A stretch of 47,304 nucleotides of DNA from Methylocystaceae bacterium (GCA_014190435.1 BJGJ01000013.1:1-47304); one strand, 5' to 3'; positions 16,734-25,066 are shown, counted from the stretch's first letter. Translations and numbers: made by a program. Notes: a model not told the origin generated them from the sequence alone.

Positions 16734-17642
16734 ATGCCAATTAGATTAATCATGGTCTGTTTTTTTGTCCTTAGCGCCAGTTTAAGTTGTGCTGCGCAGG
16801 ATAAGGGAACGCTGGATCCAAAGCCTCTACCGCCGCTGACGCATCCATCAGATCCGCAAACGCCGGCAAAAGAACTCTTTGGCCGGGCGCGGGATGCAGC
16901 GGCGCTTAGCCCGGATTCGATTGGCTTTTATTCTCATGGCTGTTTAGCTGGGGGTGAGCAGCTGCCGATTAATGGGCCAAATTGGCAAGTGATGCGCTTA
17001 TCGCGCAATCGTAATTGGGGCCATCCGACCTTAATCGTCTTTTTAGAAAAATTCGCTGAAAAAGCTGTGCGGGCCTCTGGCTGGCCGGGCTTATTAATCG
17101 GCGATATTTCCCAGCCTAGGGGTGGACCGATGTTAACGGGACATGCATCGCATCAAATCGGCCTGGATGTGGATATTTGGTTACGTCCAATGCCTGATCG
17201 AGAATTGACCCGAGAAGAACGAGAGGAGCTCCCGTCTACGGATGTTGTGCGCGAGGATCAACTTGATGTGCGCGCCGATGTTTGGACGCAAGGTCACTTT
17301 GCGCTCATTCGCGCAGCGGCGCTGGAGCCTAAGGTTCAGCGCATCTTTGTGAATGCTGCGATTAAACGCGCCATGTGTCGGGCGGCTGCGGGCGAGCCCT
17401 GGATGCGGAAAGTACGGCCGATGTGGGGACATAATTATCATTTTCATATCCGCCTCTTTTGCCCTGATGGCGCAAATTGCCGCGACCAAGACCCAACGCC
17501 CTCTGGGGATGGATGCGATGCTTCCTTGGCAGGATGGTTCAGCGAAGAAATGGTGCGTCCAAGAAAGCCTGGAAAATCTTGGCCTCCAATGACAATGGCG
17601 AAACTCCCCGCCGCGTGTCAGCAAGTTCTCAAGGTGCCCTAG
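16734..17642 (+). CDS. mepA: Penicillin-insensitive murein endopeptidase (MepA)
   Basis: 302 aa. A signal peptide (MPIRLIMVCFFVLSASLSCAAQ) is followed by the LAS-type metallopeptidase domain: AKELFGRARDAAAL, LIGDISQPRGGPMLTGHASHQIGLDVDIW (zinc ligands in HASHQIGLDVD) and MWGHNYHFHIRLFCP (HxH ligand region). Conserved cysteines (for example in the C-terminal CPDGANC and GDGCD) fit periplasmic disulfides. MepA hydrolyses D-Ala-meso-DAP and meso-DAP-meso-DAP cross-bridges. It sits head-to-head with an L,D-transpeptidase, which suggests coordinated control of 3-3 links. The start lies at an ATG overlapping a second ATG four bases earlier; no strong Shine-Dalgarno is visible. Confidence 0.93.
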   Translation: MPIRLIMVCFFVLSASLSCAAQDKGTLDPKPLPPLTHPSDPQTPAKELFGRARDAAALSPDSIGFYSHGCLAGGEQLPINGPNWQVMRLSRNRNWGHPTLIVFLEKFAEKAVRASGWPGLLIGDISQPRGGPMLTGHASHQIGLDVDIWLRPMPDRELTREEREELPSTDVVREDQLDVRADVWTQGHFALIRAAALEPKVQRIFVNAAIKRAMCRAAAGEPWMRKVRPMWGHNYHFHIRLFCPDGANCRDQDPTPSGDGCDASLAGWFSEEMVRPRKPGKSWPPMTMAKLPAACQQVLKVP

Positions 17643-17646
17643 CTTA

Positions 17647-18234
17647 TCATCTGTTTAGACCAATAGGACAAAGCACTCCTGTGCCTCCCAAGCCGCAATA
17701 GCCATTGGGATTTTTGGCCAGATATTGTTGGTGATAGTCTTCGGCCTGGTAAAAGACCGGAGCCTTGGCGATTTCTGTGGTAATTTGTCCAAAGCCGCTT
17801 CTTGTTAGCGCGCTTTGATAGGCGTCACGCGAAGCAAGCGCCTGAAGACGTTGTTCCGCTGTGGAGGTAAAAACAACGGAACGATATTGTGTGCCAATGT
17901 CATTCCCTTGCCGCGCGCCTTGGGTCGGGTCATGGCTTTCCCAAAATACTTGCAATAATTTTTCGAGTTTAATGATTTCAGGTAAATAGACGATTTTGAC
18001 CACTTCTGCGTGGCCGCTGCGTCCCGAGCAGACATCTTCATACGTTGGGTGGGGTTTCACGCCGCCGGCATAGCCAACTGTGGTAAGGAAGACGCCGGAT
18101 CCCAGTTGCCAGAATTTACGTTCTGCGCCCCAGAAACAGCCTAGTCCAAAAATAATTTCTTCGGTACCGGCGGGAAAGGGGCCGTCAAAGGCATGGCCAT
18201 TTACGTAATGATGGCGCGTAACCACAGTGTTCAT
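17647..18234 (-). CDS. msrA: Peptide-methionine (S)-S-oxide reductase MsrA
   Basis: 195 aa. The catalytic motif GCFWG is at residues 32-36 (Cys33), followed by the family blocks [48 protein letters not shown] and a C-terminal [21 protein letters not shown] with resolving Cys residues. It repairs methionine S-sulfoxide in oxidised proteins using thioredoxin. Convergent with mepA, with only 4 bp between the stops. No signal peptide, so cytosolic. Confidence 0.96.
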   Translation of the reverse strand: MNTVVTRHHYVNGHAFDGPFPAGTEEIIFGLGCFWGAERKFWQLGSGVFLTTVGYAGGVKPHPTYEDVCSGRSGHAEVVKIVYLPEIIKLEKLLQVFWESHDPTQGARQGNDIGTQYRSVVFTSTAEQRLQALASRDAYQSALTRSGFGQITTEIAKAPVFYQAEDYHQQYLAKNPNGYCGLGGTGVLCPIGLNR

Positions 18235-18317
18235 CCTGTTAGAACAAGTTTCGCTTGGAAGGGTCGTCTATGCGAGAAAGTTTCCCCAAAGTGCTAGAAC
18301 AATATTTATGGCGGATT

Positions 18318-18635
18318 TTACTGCCGCCAATAGCGCATTTGTGTATCGCGCTTAGTGCTAAAGACGATAAAGAGCGCCCCTAATCCGCCAAATGCGATAC
18401 TAACGGGCAAAATCATCAAACTTGTTAAAATTGGATCCCAAAGAAATGTGGATTTTTGCATGACGCTGGTTTGAACGGATTCATAGAGAGTGGGAAAAAG
18501 TTCCACTGCCCCACGTCTCAGAGTTGTTATGGTCAATTCACCCCCCGCAATTGATCGGGTGCCATCAACAATGAGGGCGATGAATCCGCCGGCAAGCAGG
18601 AGCAAGCCAAAAAAGCGCGCAAGAAGTCTAAGCAT
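18318..18635 (-). CDS. Small two-helix membrane protein, unknown
   Basis: 105 aa, not recognised. Two hydrophobic helices are clear: residues about 5-25 (LARFFGLLLLAGGFIALIVDG) and about 70-92 (LTSLMILPVSIAFGGLGALFIV), separated by a soluble segment of about 45 residues. The C-terminus is short and basic (STKRDTQMRYWRQ). It lies 83 bp downstream of msrA in the same direction relative to the minus strand order (upstream of msrA), so the two could be co-transcribed. No Shine-Dalgarno is evident. Reality of the gene is supported by the coherent membrane topology rather than by family recognition. Confidence 0.6.
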   Translation of the reverse strand: MLRLLARFFGLLLLAGGFIALIVDGTRSIAGGELTITTLRRGAVELFPTLYESVQTSVMQKSTFLWDPILTSLMILPVSIAFGGLGALFIVFSTKRDTQMRYWRQ

Positions 18636-18699
18636 CGGAGTAGATAAATGCTTACGGGGGTGGTTTACAAGTCATTAGCGTCTGCTCAGGTAAAAATTA

Positions 18700-18720
18700 G
18701 AAAAAAAACGCTTTTTTTTC
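18700..18720. repeat. A8/T8 perfect hairpin
   Basis: G-A8-CGC-T8-C is a perfect 9-bp inverted repeat with a 3-nt loop, between the small membrane protein and the vapB-like gene. It has a T-run in either direction and could be a weak terminator or a phased A-tract element. No gene ends close enough to assign it. Confidence 0.4.
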
Positions 18721-18848
18721 AGATCAAAATCTTTGGGCGCAATGACAGAAATTAACTCCACAAGCGCCGAAGCTTTTCTTGCTCAACGCGCGAGTAGACG
18801 TGCGCGTGCCAATCCTTGAGCTATCGACCTTTTTTGTAGATACATGGA

Positions 18849-18876
18849 TTGACGAGCGAGAATTTGCCTGTAATTA
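18849..18876 (+). promoter_or_regulatory. Candidate promoter of the vapBC-like pair
   Basis: TTGACG (18849-18854), a 16-bp spacer and TAATTA (18871-18876). Transcription would start at about 18883, i.e. only a couple of bases before the vapB ATG at 18885. No Shine-Dalgarno is present, consistent with a leaderless transcript. Confidence 0.4.
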
Positions 18877-18884
18877 GTCTCTTT

Positions 18885-19130
18885 ATGGCTACAACCAAAA
18901 TATTTAAATCGGGCAATAGTCTTGCTGTGCGCCTGCCGCGCGATCTCGCTTTTGGCGAAGGCGTAGAGGTGAGTGTCAGCCGTGAGGGCGAAAGTCTTAT
19001 CATCCGCCCGTTGCGCCTGAAGATGGCGGACTTAGTTAGGCGTCTGGGCGCGCCACCCGCCCCCAGTTACATTGAGCGCTTGGCTTTAAAGCCGCCTCGG
19101 CGGACAGAGTCAAAGGGAGAGAAGGGGTGA
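18885..19130 (+). CDS. vapB: VapB-like antitoxin, AbrB/MazE-type SpoVT fold
   Basis: 81 aa from the ATG at 18885. The first 45 residues form the swapped-hairpin DNA-binding domain: ATTKIFKSGNSLAVRLPRDLAF, then GVEVSVSREGESLIIRPL. The C-terminal part (ADLVRRLGAPPAPSYIERL) is the likely toxin-binding segment. Such antitoxins neutralise the PIN-domain ribonuclease encoded downstream and repress their own operon. The stop overlaps the vapC start (GTGA), a usual toxin-antitoxin layout. There is no ribosome binding site before this ATG; an in-frame TTG further upstream coincides with the candidate -35 element. Confidence 0.85.
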   Translation: MATTKIFKSGNSLAVRLPRDLAFGEGVEVSVSREGESLIIRPLRLKMADLVRRLGAPPAPSYIERLALKPPRRTESKGEKG

Positions 19131-19510
19131 CGCGTTATCTGCTCGACGCCTCGGTTACCTTTGCGCTTTTAGGAGGCGAGCAGACAGTATTGGGAAGATT
19201 GGCGCGCCTAGAGACGCAACACGTGGCGCTTTCGGCGATTGTTTGGAGCGAGGTGCTTGCGGTTTCAAGCCAGGATGCCAGGCTAAGAGAAAATATTGAT
19301 TTATGCCGGAAAAATCTGGATATTTTGCCTTTTGATCGCGCAAGCGCTGAGGCTTATGGCGCGCTTCTTGAAGGCCTTGCACCAAAAAGACGGCGCATCC
19401 TTGATCGCATGATTGCAGCCCAAGCACTTCAGACTGGTATGGCGCTGGTGACGCTGACACCGGAAGTCTTTGAGGATATACAAGGATTGACTATTGTGGG
19501 CTGGGCTTAG
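19127..19510 (+). CDS. vapC: PIN-domain ribonuclease toxin, VapC family
   Basis: 127 aa from a GTG at 19127 that overlaps the antitoxin stop. PIN-domain acidic residues are visible: Asp7 in RYLLDASV, Glu42 in VWSEVLA and Asp93 in ILDRMIAAQAL. The fourth position, usually Asn/Asp in an LVTxNxxDF motif, reads LVTLTPEVFEDI here, so it is degenerate or replaced by a neighbouring acidic residue. VapC toxins cleave tRNA or rRNA loops and stop growth when free of antitoxin. prfB follows convergently 33 bp later. The degenerate motif leaves some doubt that the enzyme is fully active. Confidence 0.85.
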   Translation: MTRYLLDASVTFALLGGEQTVLGRLARLETQHVALSAIVWSEVLAVSSQDARLRENIDLCRKNLDILPFDRASAEAYGALLEGLAPKRRRILDRMIAAQALQTGMALVTLTPEVFEDIQGLTIVGWA

Positions 19511-19543
19511 TCGGCCTTTAACTTTTAACGGGCAAAGGAGGAT

Positions 19544-20675
19544 TTACTCCACATCTTCAACGCTTTCTGGCCCGCCGCCATAAATCTTTTGCGCTAGCGA
19601 TGCTTGCATAAAATCGTCAAGCTCCCCATCAAGCACATCCGCCGGGGTGCCAGACGTAAAGCCTGTGCGGAGATCTTTAACAAGTTGATAGGGCTGTAAA
19701 ACGTAGCTTCGGATTTGATGGCCCCAGCCGATTTCAGTTTTGCTTTCCGCTGCTTTATTAGCCTCTGCCTCACGCTTTTCTATTTCAAGTTCATAGAGAC
19801 GGGCGCGCAGCATGTTCCAGGCCGTCGCACGGTTTTTATGTTGCGAGCGCTCTGCTTGGCAGGCAACGACAATACCGGTTGGCTGATGGGTGATGCGGAT
19901 GGCAGAGTCGGTCGTATTGACATGCTGACCGCCTGCGCCAGAAGATCTATACGTGTCTATACGGCAGTCTGCTTCATTGATCTCAATATTAATGCGGTCA
20001 TCAATAACTGGGTAAACCCAGATAGAGGCAAAACTTGTATGGCGGCGTGCGTTTGAATCAAAAGGGGAGATTCTTACAAGCCGGTGAACTCCTGATTCTG
20101 TTTTTGCCCAACCATGCGCGTTGTGACCTTTAACCAAGAGGGTGCCGGATTTGATGCCCGCTTCCTCTCCGGCAGTTTCTTCAATGATCTCAACTTTGAA
20201 CTTTTTGCGTTCCGCCCATCGAGCATACATGCGAAAGAGCATACGCGCCCAGTCTTGGCTCTCCGTGCCGCCAGCGCCAGAGTGAATTTCAATAAAAGTG
20301 TCGTTTGCGTCCGCTTCGCCTGAGAAAAGAGCTTCGATTTGACGACGTTGCGCTTCTTTCAAAACTAATTTTAGCGCTTCTACACCTTCTTTTTCGGTTC
20401 CTTCGTCACCCTCAGCCTCGCCAAGATCGACGAGGGTGACGGCGTCGTCTAAATCACGCTCCAAAAGGCTCAGTGAAGCCAGCTGCTCCTCCAATTGGGT
20501 GCGCTCGCGCATCAGCTTTTGCGCGCCAGCCGCGTCATTCCAAAAGACTGGATCTTCAGCTTTAACATTCAATTCTGCGAGACGGCGCGTTGCAGTCTCG
20601 ACGTCAAAGATGCCTCCTCAGCAGACCAAGGGACTGCTCAATCTGTTCTTTCAGCGCAAGCGGTTCGGCGCGCAT
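19544..20675 (-). CDS. prfB: Peptide chain release factor 2, expressed by +1 programmed frameshift
   Basis: 376 aa when the frameshift is included. The first frame runs from the ATG at 20675 for 23 codons (MRAEPLALKEQIEQ...LLRRHL) to an in-frame TGA at 20604-20606. Skipping the T continues with Asp24 (DVETATRRLAELNVKAEDP) to the stop at 19544. Domain landmarks fit RF2: SPF stop-codon recognition tripeptide at residues 203-205 (RISPFDSNA) and the catalytic GGQ at 248-250 (SSGAGGQHVNTTDSAIR). RF2 releases peptides at UGA and UAA, so low RF2 lets the ribosome shift past its own UGA. A simple single-frame annotation would begin at an internal TTG near 20572 and lose 34 residues. cobS lies 141 bp upstream. 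Confidence 0.96.
20603..20618 (-). promoter_or_regulatory. prfB programmed +1 frameshift signal
   Basis: On the coding strand the sequence reads AGG AGG CAT CTT TGA C: an internal Shine-Dalgarno (AGGAGG), the slippery CTT codon, and TGA followed by C (a poor termination context). This matches the classical RF2 autoregulatory site, with the same 3-nt spacing between the SD-like element and CTT as in E. coli. Confidence 0.95.
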
Positions 20676-20816
20676 CGTGACTACTTTCAATAAAAGTCCA
20701 GGGGTAGATGGAAGATTTGCGCGGAAACTAAGCGCGCAGCGACTTCGTGTAAAGCGTCACATCCGTATTCACAGCGCAAGAGGCAAGATTTTTTAATTTA
20801 TGCTCGACCCAATTTT

Positions 20817-21815
20817 TTACGTCATGACAACGTTGACGGCGCTTTCAGGCAATTCTTTTCCAAAACAACGTTGGTAAAATTCAGCGACAAGCGGCCGCTC
20901 TAATTCATCGCATTTGTTGAGGAATGTTAGTCGGAAGGCAAAACCAAGATCGCCGAAAATTTCCGCATTTTCCGCCCATGTGATGACGGTGCGGGGGCTC
21001 ATAACAGTTGAAAGATCTCCAGCCATAAAAGCGTTGCGGGTGAGATCGGCGACCCGGACCATTTTATTGGCTGAGTCACGCCCTTCTTTCGTCGCGGCGT
21101 ATGATTTTACCTTAGCAATGACAATCTCAGTCTCGGCGTCATGGGGTAGATAGTTTAGTGTCGTAACAATCGACCAGCGATCCATCTGACCCTGATTGAT
21201 TTGCTGTGTTCCATGATAGAGGCCCGAGGTATCGCCCAAACCGACTGTGTTGGCTGTAGCAAATAGTCGAAAGGCTGGATGGGGTCGGATGACGCGATTT
21301 TGGTCAAGTAGCGTTAGGCGACCAGATACTTCCAGCACACGCTGGATCACAAACATAACATCAGGACGTCCTGCGTCATATTCGTCGAAACAGAGAGCGA
21401 TATTATGCTGGAGAGCCCAGGGCAGTATGCCGTCTCGAAATTCAGTTACCTGCTTGCCATCTTTAAGGACAATGGCGTCTTTGCCAACAAGGTCTATGCG
21501 CGACACATGACTATCTAGATTGACCCGAATACATGGCCAATTGAGTCTGGCCGCTACTTGTTCAATATGCGTTGATTTACCTGTGCCATGATAGCCCGTT
21601 ACCATCACTCTGCGATTGCGCGCGAAGCCAGCGAGAATGGCAAGCGTCGTCTGGCGGTCGAAAAGATAATCTGGATCCAGCTCTGGGACATGCTCGCTGC
21701 GCTTGGAGAAGGCTGGAACCTCGAGATCCGTATCAATCCCAAAAATCTTACGCGCTGATATCTTAATGTCCGGCAGTCCTTCGAGGCCCGCGTCGGAATT
21801 TCCTATTGCGACCAA
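20817..21815 (-). CDS. cobS: Aerobic cobaltochelatase subunit CobS
   Basis: 332 aa from a TTG at 21815, supported by GGAGAG at about 8 nt. It is an AAA+ ATPase: N-terminal [20 protein letters not shown] typical of CobS, Walker A GYHGTGKS at residues 74-81, Walker B-like [22 protein letters not shown], sensor [12 protein letters not shown] and arginine-containing [12 protein letters not shown]. With CobT and CobN it inserts cobalt into hydrogenobyrinate a,c-diamide in aerobic cobalamin synthesis. cobT normally follows cobS but is not here: the downstream gene is prfB. The cobalamin-dependent ecm product is encoded 14 kb away. The J-domain protein lies immediately upstream, as in many Hyphomicrobiales. 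Confidence 0.94.
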   Translation of the reverse strand: MVAIGNSDAGLEGLPDIKISARKIFGIDTDLEVPAFSKRSEHVPELDPDYLFDRQTTLAILAGFARNRRVMVTGYHGTGKSTHIEQVAARLNWPCIRVNLDSHVSRIDLVGKDAIVLKDGKQVTEFRDGILPWALQHNIALCFDEYDAGRPDVMFVIQRVLEVSGRLTLLDQNRVIRPHPAFRLFATANTVGLGDTSGLYHGTQQINQGQMDRWSIVTTLNYLPHDAETEIVIAKVKSYAATKEGRDSANKMVRVADLTRNAFMAGDLSTVMSPRTVITWAENAEIFGDLGFAFRLTFLNKCDELERPLVAEFYQRCFGKELPESAVNVVMT

Positions 21816-21904
21816 AATTTTCTCTCCATCTTTGCGGCTAAAAGGTCGAGGGTCTTTCGAATCGTCTATGGCCCAAGTGCCATGCGTCGATGATCTTGCC
21901 GCTC

Positions 21905-22504
21905 CTAGGCGAGCCGAGCGGCTCTGAGGGTCTTATAAGCGTGGATGATTTCTCGCAATTTTTCCTCGCGAGATCTGTCGCCGCCATTGGCGTCAGGATG
22001 ATGACGTTTGACGAGTTCCTTATAACGACTTCTGATGGCTTGCGCATCTGCGGTTTCATCAAGATGCAGAGCATGCAAGGCGCGCAACGTAACTGGAGAG
22101 TATGTTGGTTTGCGTTTTTCAGGCTTAGCGTTGGCGCCTTGATGCGCGCGATAAAGTCCCAAAGGGTCTTCAGTGGGCTGGCCTTCTTCGCGGAAGCCTT
22201 TTTTTCCGCGTTTGGTGCCCATGGCCCAGGTTGGCCTATGTCCTACTGTCGCATCTTTAACGTAGCGGGCGACATCTGTGTCATTCATGCCATTAAAATA
22301 ATTGTAGGTCGCGTTATATTCGCGAACATGATCTAGGCAAAAACACAGATATTGGCCCTCTCTGAGACGACCCATTGGCGCGCGGTAGGCCCCTTCGGCT
22401 GTGCATCCTGGGGCATGGCAGGGTATTTTAACCCCAGACTTCTCCTGTCGAGGCTCTCGCTGGGTGCGGATCCGATCAAAAAGGGGCGAATTAAGATTCA
22501 TCAT
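21905..22504 (-). CDS. J-domain protein, C-terminal J type
   Basis: 199 aa. Unlike DnaJ, the J-domain is at the C-terminus (about residues 133-199: [34 protein letters not shown]...[17 protein letters not shown]), with the HPD tripeptide essential for stimulating Hsp70. The N-terminal half has Cys/His clusters ([22 protein letters not shown]) that may bind zinc. It is a presumed DnaK co-chaperone, specificity unknown. The gene sits between cobS and a divergent bolA, an arrangement common in Hyphomicrobiales that may point to iron-sulfur or cobaltochelatase assembly (inference). The ATG at 22504 is immediately followed by a second Met. Confidence 0.9.
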   Translation of the reverse strand: MMNLNSPLFDRIRTQREPRQEKSGVKIPCHAPGCTAEGAYRAPMGRLREGQYLCFCLDHVREYNATYNYFNGMNDTDVARYVKDATVGHRPTWAMGTKRGKKGFREEGQPTEDPLGLYRAHQGANAKPEKRKPTYSPVTLRALHALHLDETADAQAIRSRYKELVKRHHPDANGGDRSREEKLREIIHAYKTLRAARLA

Positions 22505-22594
22505 GTCTCAATATGATAGGCTGGCATTATGCTGCAAGCTTCAGTCAAAGGGAAATTGCCCCTATCAAGAGCAGAGGAGGTAGAAAAAGTAAAA

Positions 22595-22891
22595 ATGAAC
22601 GTTTTGGCTAAGGCGGTTGTGAGCGCCCGTATCACAGAAAAACTTACGCAAGGGCTATCGCCTGTTTCTTTAAAAGTCATTGATGAGTCCCATCATCACG
22701 CGGGCCATGGTCATCATCATCCTGAAGGCGAAACGCATTTTCGCGTCGAAGTCATCAGTGAAAAATTTGACGGAAAAAGCCGCATCGATCGGCATCGGCT
22801 CATTAACGGCTTGCTTGCAGAGGAGCTTGCGCATCGCGTGCATGCGCTGGCGATTTCAGCTTGGACACCAAAGGAAAAATCAAGTCTTTAA
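22595..22891 (+). CDS. bolA: BolA-family protein
   Basis: 98 aa from the ATG at 22595. AGGAGG lies 14 nt upstream, a little far; an in-frame ATG at 22529 would add 22 residues without family likeness. The BolA fold is clear: ARITEKLTQGLSPVSLKVIDESHHHAGH, then ETHFRVEVISEKFDGKSRIDRHRLINGLLAEELAHRVHALAISAWTP. The loop region is strikingly His-rich (HHHAGHGHHHPEG), which may add metal-binding capacity beyond the conserved His used with monothiol glutaredoxins for [2Fe-2S] binding. BolA proteins link iron-sulfur status to transcription or cluster trafficking. Divergent from the J-domain gene; serC follows after 40 bp. Confidence 0.9.
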   Translation: MNVLAKAVVSARITEKLTQGLSPVSLKVIDESHHHAGHGHHHPEGETHFRVEVISEKFDGKSRIDRHRLINGLLAEELAHRVHALAISAWTPKEKSSL

Positions 22892-22931
22892 ATTTATGGA
22901 CAGATCTCAAGAATGATTTGGGGCGATATCA

Positions 22932-24134
22932 ATGCTGCTTAGGAGTTCCAGCGATAAAATCAGCCGGAAAAGCGGTGCTAAGCCTGTTTTGAAACCAACC
23001 AACCCATGTTTTTCCTCAGGACCTTGTGCAAAACGACCTGGCTGGAGCCTCTCAGCGCTATCGAAAGCGCTTGTTGGGCGTTCTCATCGGTCTCAGGCCG
23101 GGAGAGAAAAATTAGCTCAGGCCATTGCATTAACTCGGGCGGTTTTATGCCCACCAGAGGATTACCTCATCGCGATCGTGCCTGCGTCTGATACTGGCGC
23201 TGTGGAAATGGCGCTGTGGTCTTTACTCGGTCCCCGACCAGTTGATGTTGCTGTTTGGGAGAGCTTCACGTCAGATTGGGCGAAGGACATTGTTGAGCAA
23301 TTAAAACTGACTAATACAAGAATTTTTCAAGCCTCCTATGGCGCGCTGCCGGATTTTAGCGAGATAAATTTTAATCACGATTTTGTGTTTGCCTGGAATG
23401 GCACGACTTCAGGCGTGCGCATCCCGAATGCTAATTTTATTCCAGTGGAGCGAGAGGGCTTAACAATTTGTGACGCAACCTCAGCAGCTTTCGCTCAACT
23501 CCTCGATTTCACAAAACTCGATGTCGTTACATTTAGCTGGCAAAAAGTCTTAGGCGGCGAAGCAGCCCATGGCGTGATCATCCTATCGCCTCGCGCCTTG
23601 ACGCGTTTGGAGACCCATCAGCCAGCTTGGCCCTTACCCAAGATTTTCCGCTTGACTGTCAATGGCAGCGTAAATGCAGAAATCTTTAAGGGGCAGACGA
23701 TTAACACCCCATCCCTGTTAGCAGTGGAGGATTATATCGATACGCTTAGCTGGGCGCAGCATGTTGGCGGATTGCCAATTTTGATTGCGCGTACAGATGA
23801 AAACGCCAAAGTTATTGAGGAGTGGGTAGAGAAAACGCCTTGGGTTGAGTTTCTCGCCAAAGATCCAGATACGCGTTCAAATTCCGCTGTGTGTCTGCAA
23901 TTTTCATCTCTTAGCCAACTAGAGACCGAGACGCAGCGCCGAGACTGCGCCAAGAGAATGGTAGAGATGATCGAGGCTGAGGGGGCAGGCTATGATTTTG
24001 GCGCCTATCGGGCTGCGCCACCGGGTTTTCGCATTTGGTGCGGCGCGACAGTTGAGTCAGCAGACGTTGCGGCCCTCCTGCCTTGGTTAGATTGGGCCTA
24101 TAATCTCGCGTTAGAGGAGTATTCAGCTTGCTGA
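22932..24134 (+). CDS. serC: Phosphoserine aminotransferase
   Basis: 400 aa, of the longer SerC subtype found in Alphaproteobacteria and methanogens. The signature KPTNPCFSSGPCAKRPGWSL near residue 21, GRSHRS, and the PLP lysine K205 in FSWQKVLGGEAAHGVI are visible; FVFAWNGTTSGVRIP carries conserved substrate-contact residues. It converts 3-phosphohydroxypyruvate and glutamate to phosphoserine in serine synthesis, and also serves pyridoxal phosphate synthesis. serA, a common downstream partner, is absent. A separate promoter is likely, since bolA ends 40 bp upstream; the start context has no strong ribosome binding site. Confidence 0.95.
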   Translation: MLLRSSSDKISRKSGAKPVLKPTNPCFSSGPCAKRPGWSLSALSKALVGRSHRSQAGREKLAQAIALTRAVLCPPEDYLIAIVPASDTGAVEMALWSLLGPRPVDVAVWESFTSDWAKDIVEQLKLTNTRIFQASYGALPDFSEINFNHDFVFAWNGTTSGVRIPNANFIPVEREGLTICDATSAAFAQLLDFTKLDVVTFSWQKVLGGEAAHGVIILSPRALTRLETHQPAWPLPKIFRLTVNGSVNAEIFKGQTINTPSLLAVEDYIDTLSWAQHVGGLPILIARTDENAKVIEEWVEKTPWVEFLAKDPDTRSNSAVCLQFSSLSQLETETQRRDCAKRMVEMIEAEGAGYDFGAYRAAPPGFRIWCGATVESADVAALLPWLDWAYNLALEEYSAC

Positions 24135-24371
24135 AGCGCCGTTAACAGTTTTTCATAGCGCATAACTTAAAAAAATCTCTACAGCCTGTTTCCTTATTGC
24201 AAATTAATAATTTTCATTGATAGAGATTAAAGGATGCGTCGAAACGACATGGGCGCAAGTGTCTATACTGTCGCTGCGACCTATACCGGAGCGCAGAAAA
24301 TGAAGGCCTTGTTCTGGCTGTCAACCGGTAAGATGTTATTTACAGATTTTGGGAATGTAAGGGGAAAAATT

Positions 24372-25001
24372 ATGCGTCGCTTGTTAATTGCGTTAATTTG
24401 CGCTCTGGGCGCATGGAGTCTTTTCTCATTGCCCGTTGCCGCCCGATCTGGGGCGCAAAGAGCGCAGCCGCAATCAAGCGATCCTTTCGGAGATCTGTTT
24501 GGCGGATTTGACTCAGGGCCTGTTGCGCCAGGTCAGGATGGGCGCCCTCAAGCAGTCGCGGTTCCCAGAGAGACGGTGGCTTTTGACGCAAAATATGCTC
24601 CTGGCACCGTTGTAATTTCAACGAATGAGCGTCGGCTTTATTACGTTATGGGCAATGGCCAGGCAATCCGGTATGGCGTTGGCGTTGGTCGTCCAGGGTT
24701 TGAATGGTCTGGTACGCGGTTTATTTCCAGCAAACGCGAGTGGCCTGATTGGACGCCGCCAGCTCAGATGTTGCGTCGTCGTCCTGACTTGCCGCGCCAT
24801 ATGGAAGGCGGGGTTGATAATCCCCTTGGCGCGCGCGCTATGTATCTGTCAGGCACCCTTTATCGCATTCATGGCTCCAATGAGCCTGAGACAATCGGAC
24901 AAGCTGTCTCGTCAGGATGCATTCGCATGACTAATGATGATGTGATTGATCTCTATAATCGGGTCCATGTCGGCACGCGCGTCGTTGTTATGCGTGATTG
25001 A
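24372..25001 (+). CDS. L,D-transpeptidase (YkuD/ErfK family), second copy
   Basis: 209 aa from the ATG at 24372, with AAGGGG 7 nt upstream; an in-frame ATG at 24234 adds 46 residues and is not supported. A signal peptide (MRRLLIALICALGAWSLFSLPVAA) is followed by a Gly/Pro/Asp-rich linker to about residue 65. The YkuD domain follows: GTVVISTNERRLYYV, IRYGVGVGR, IHGSN with His167 and the catalytic SSGCIRM with Cys183. It is closer to the long, ErfK/YbiS-like Ldt class than the copy near 16 kb. Expected roles are 3-3 peptidoglycan cross-linking or outer-membrane anchoring. Followed by a terminator at 25032-25066. Confidence 0.92.
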   Translation: MRRLLIALICALGAWSLFSLPVAARSGAQRAQPQSSDPFGDLFGGFDSGPVAPGQDGRPQAVAVPRETVAFDAKYAPGTVVISTNERRLYYVMGNGQAIRYGVGVGRPGFEWSGTRFISSKREWPDWTPPAQMLRRRPDLPRHMEGGVDNPLGARAMYLSGTLYRIHGSNEPETIGQAVSSGCIRMTNDDVIDLYNRVHVGTRVVVMRD

Positions 25002-25031
25002 GCCGCTGCTTGAACGCTTGGTTAACTGAAG

Positions 25032-25066
25032 AGAAGGACCAAGAAGAATTGGCCCTTCTTATTTTT
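25032..25066 (+). terminator. Rho-independent terminator of the L,D-transpeptidase gene
   Basis: An 11-bp stem with one mismatch (25032-25042 with 25049-25059, 6-nt loop) is followed by TATTTTT on the plus strand. It lies about 30 nt past the L,D-transpeptidase stop and abuts the convergent DUF971 gene. Confidence 0.8.

Noticed and set aside
18742-18819. 25-codon ORF before vapB
   Set aside because: It is short, has no ribosome binding site and no recognisable motif.
21816-21904. Upstream extension of cobS in the open frame
   Set aside because: The frame is open but has no ATG/GTG and no CobS likeness; the TTG at 21815 has a good GGAG site.
24234-24371. N-terminal extension of the second L,D-transpeptidase
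   Set aside because: A signal peptide and strong ribosome binding site define the start at 24372.
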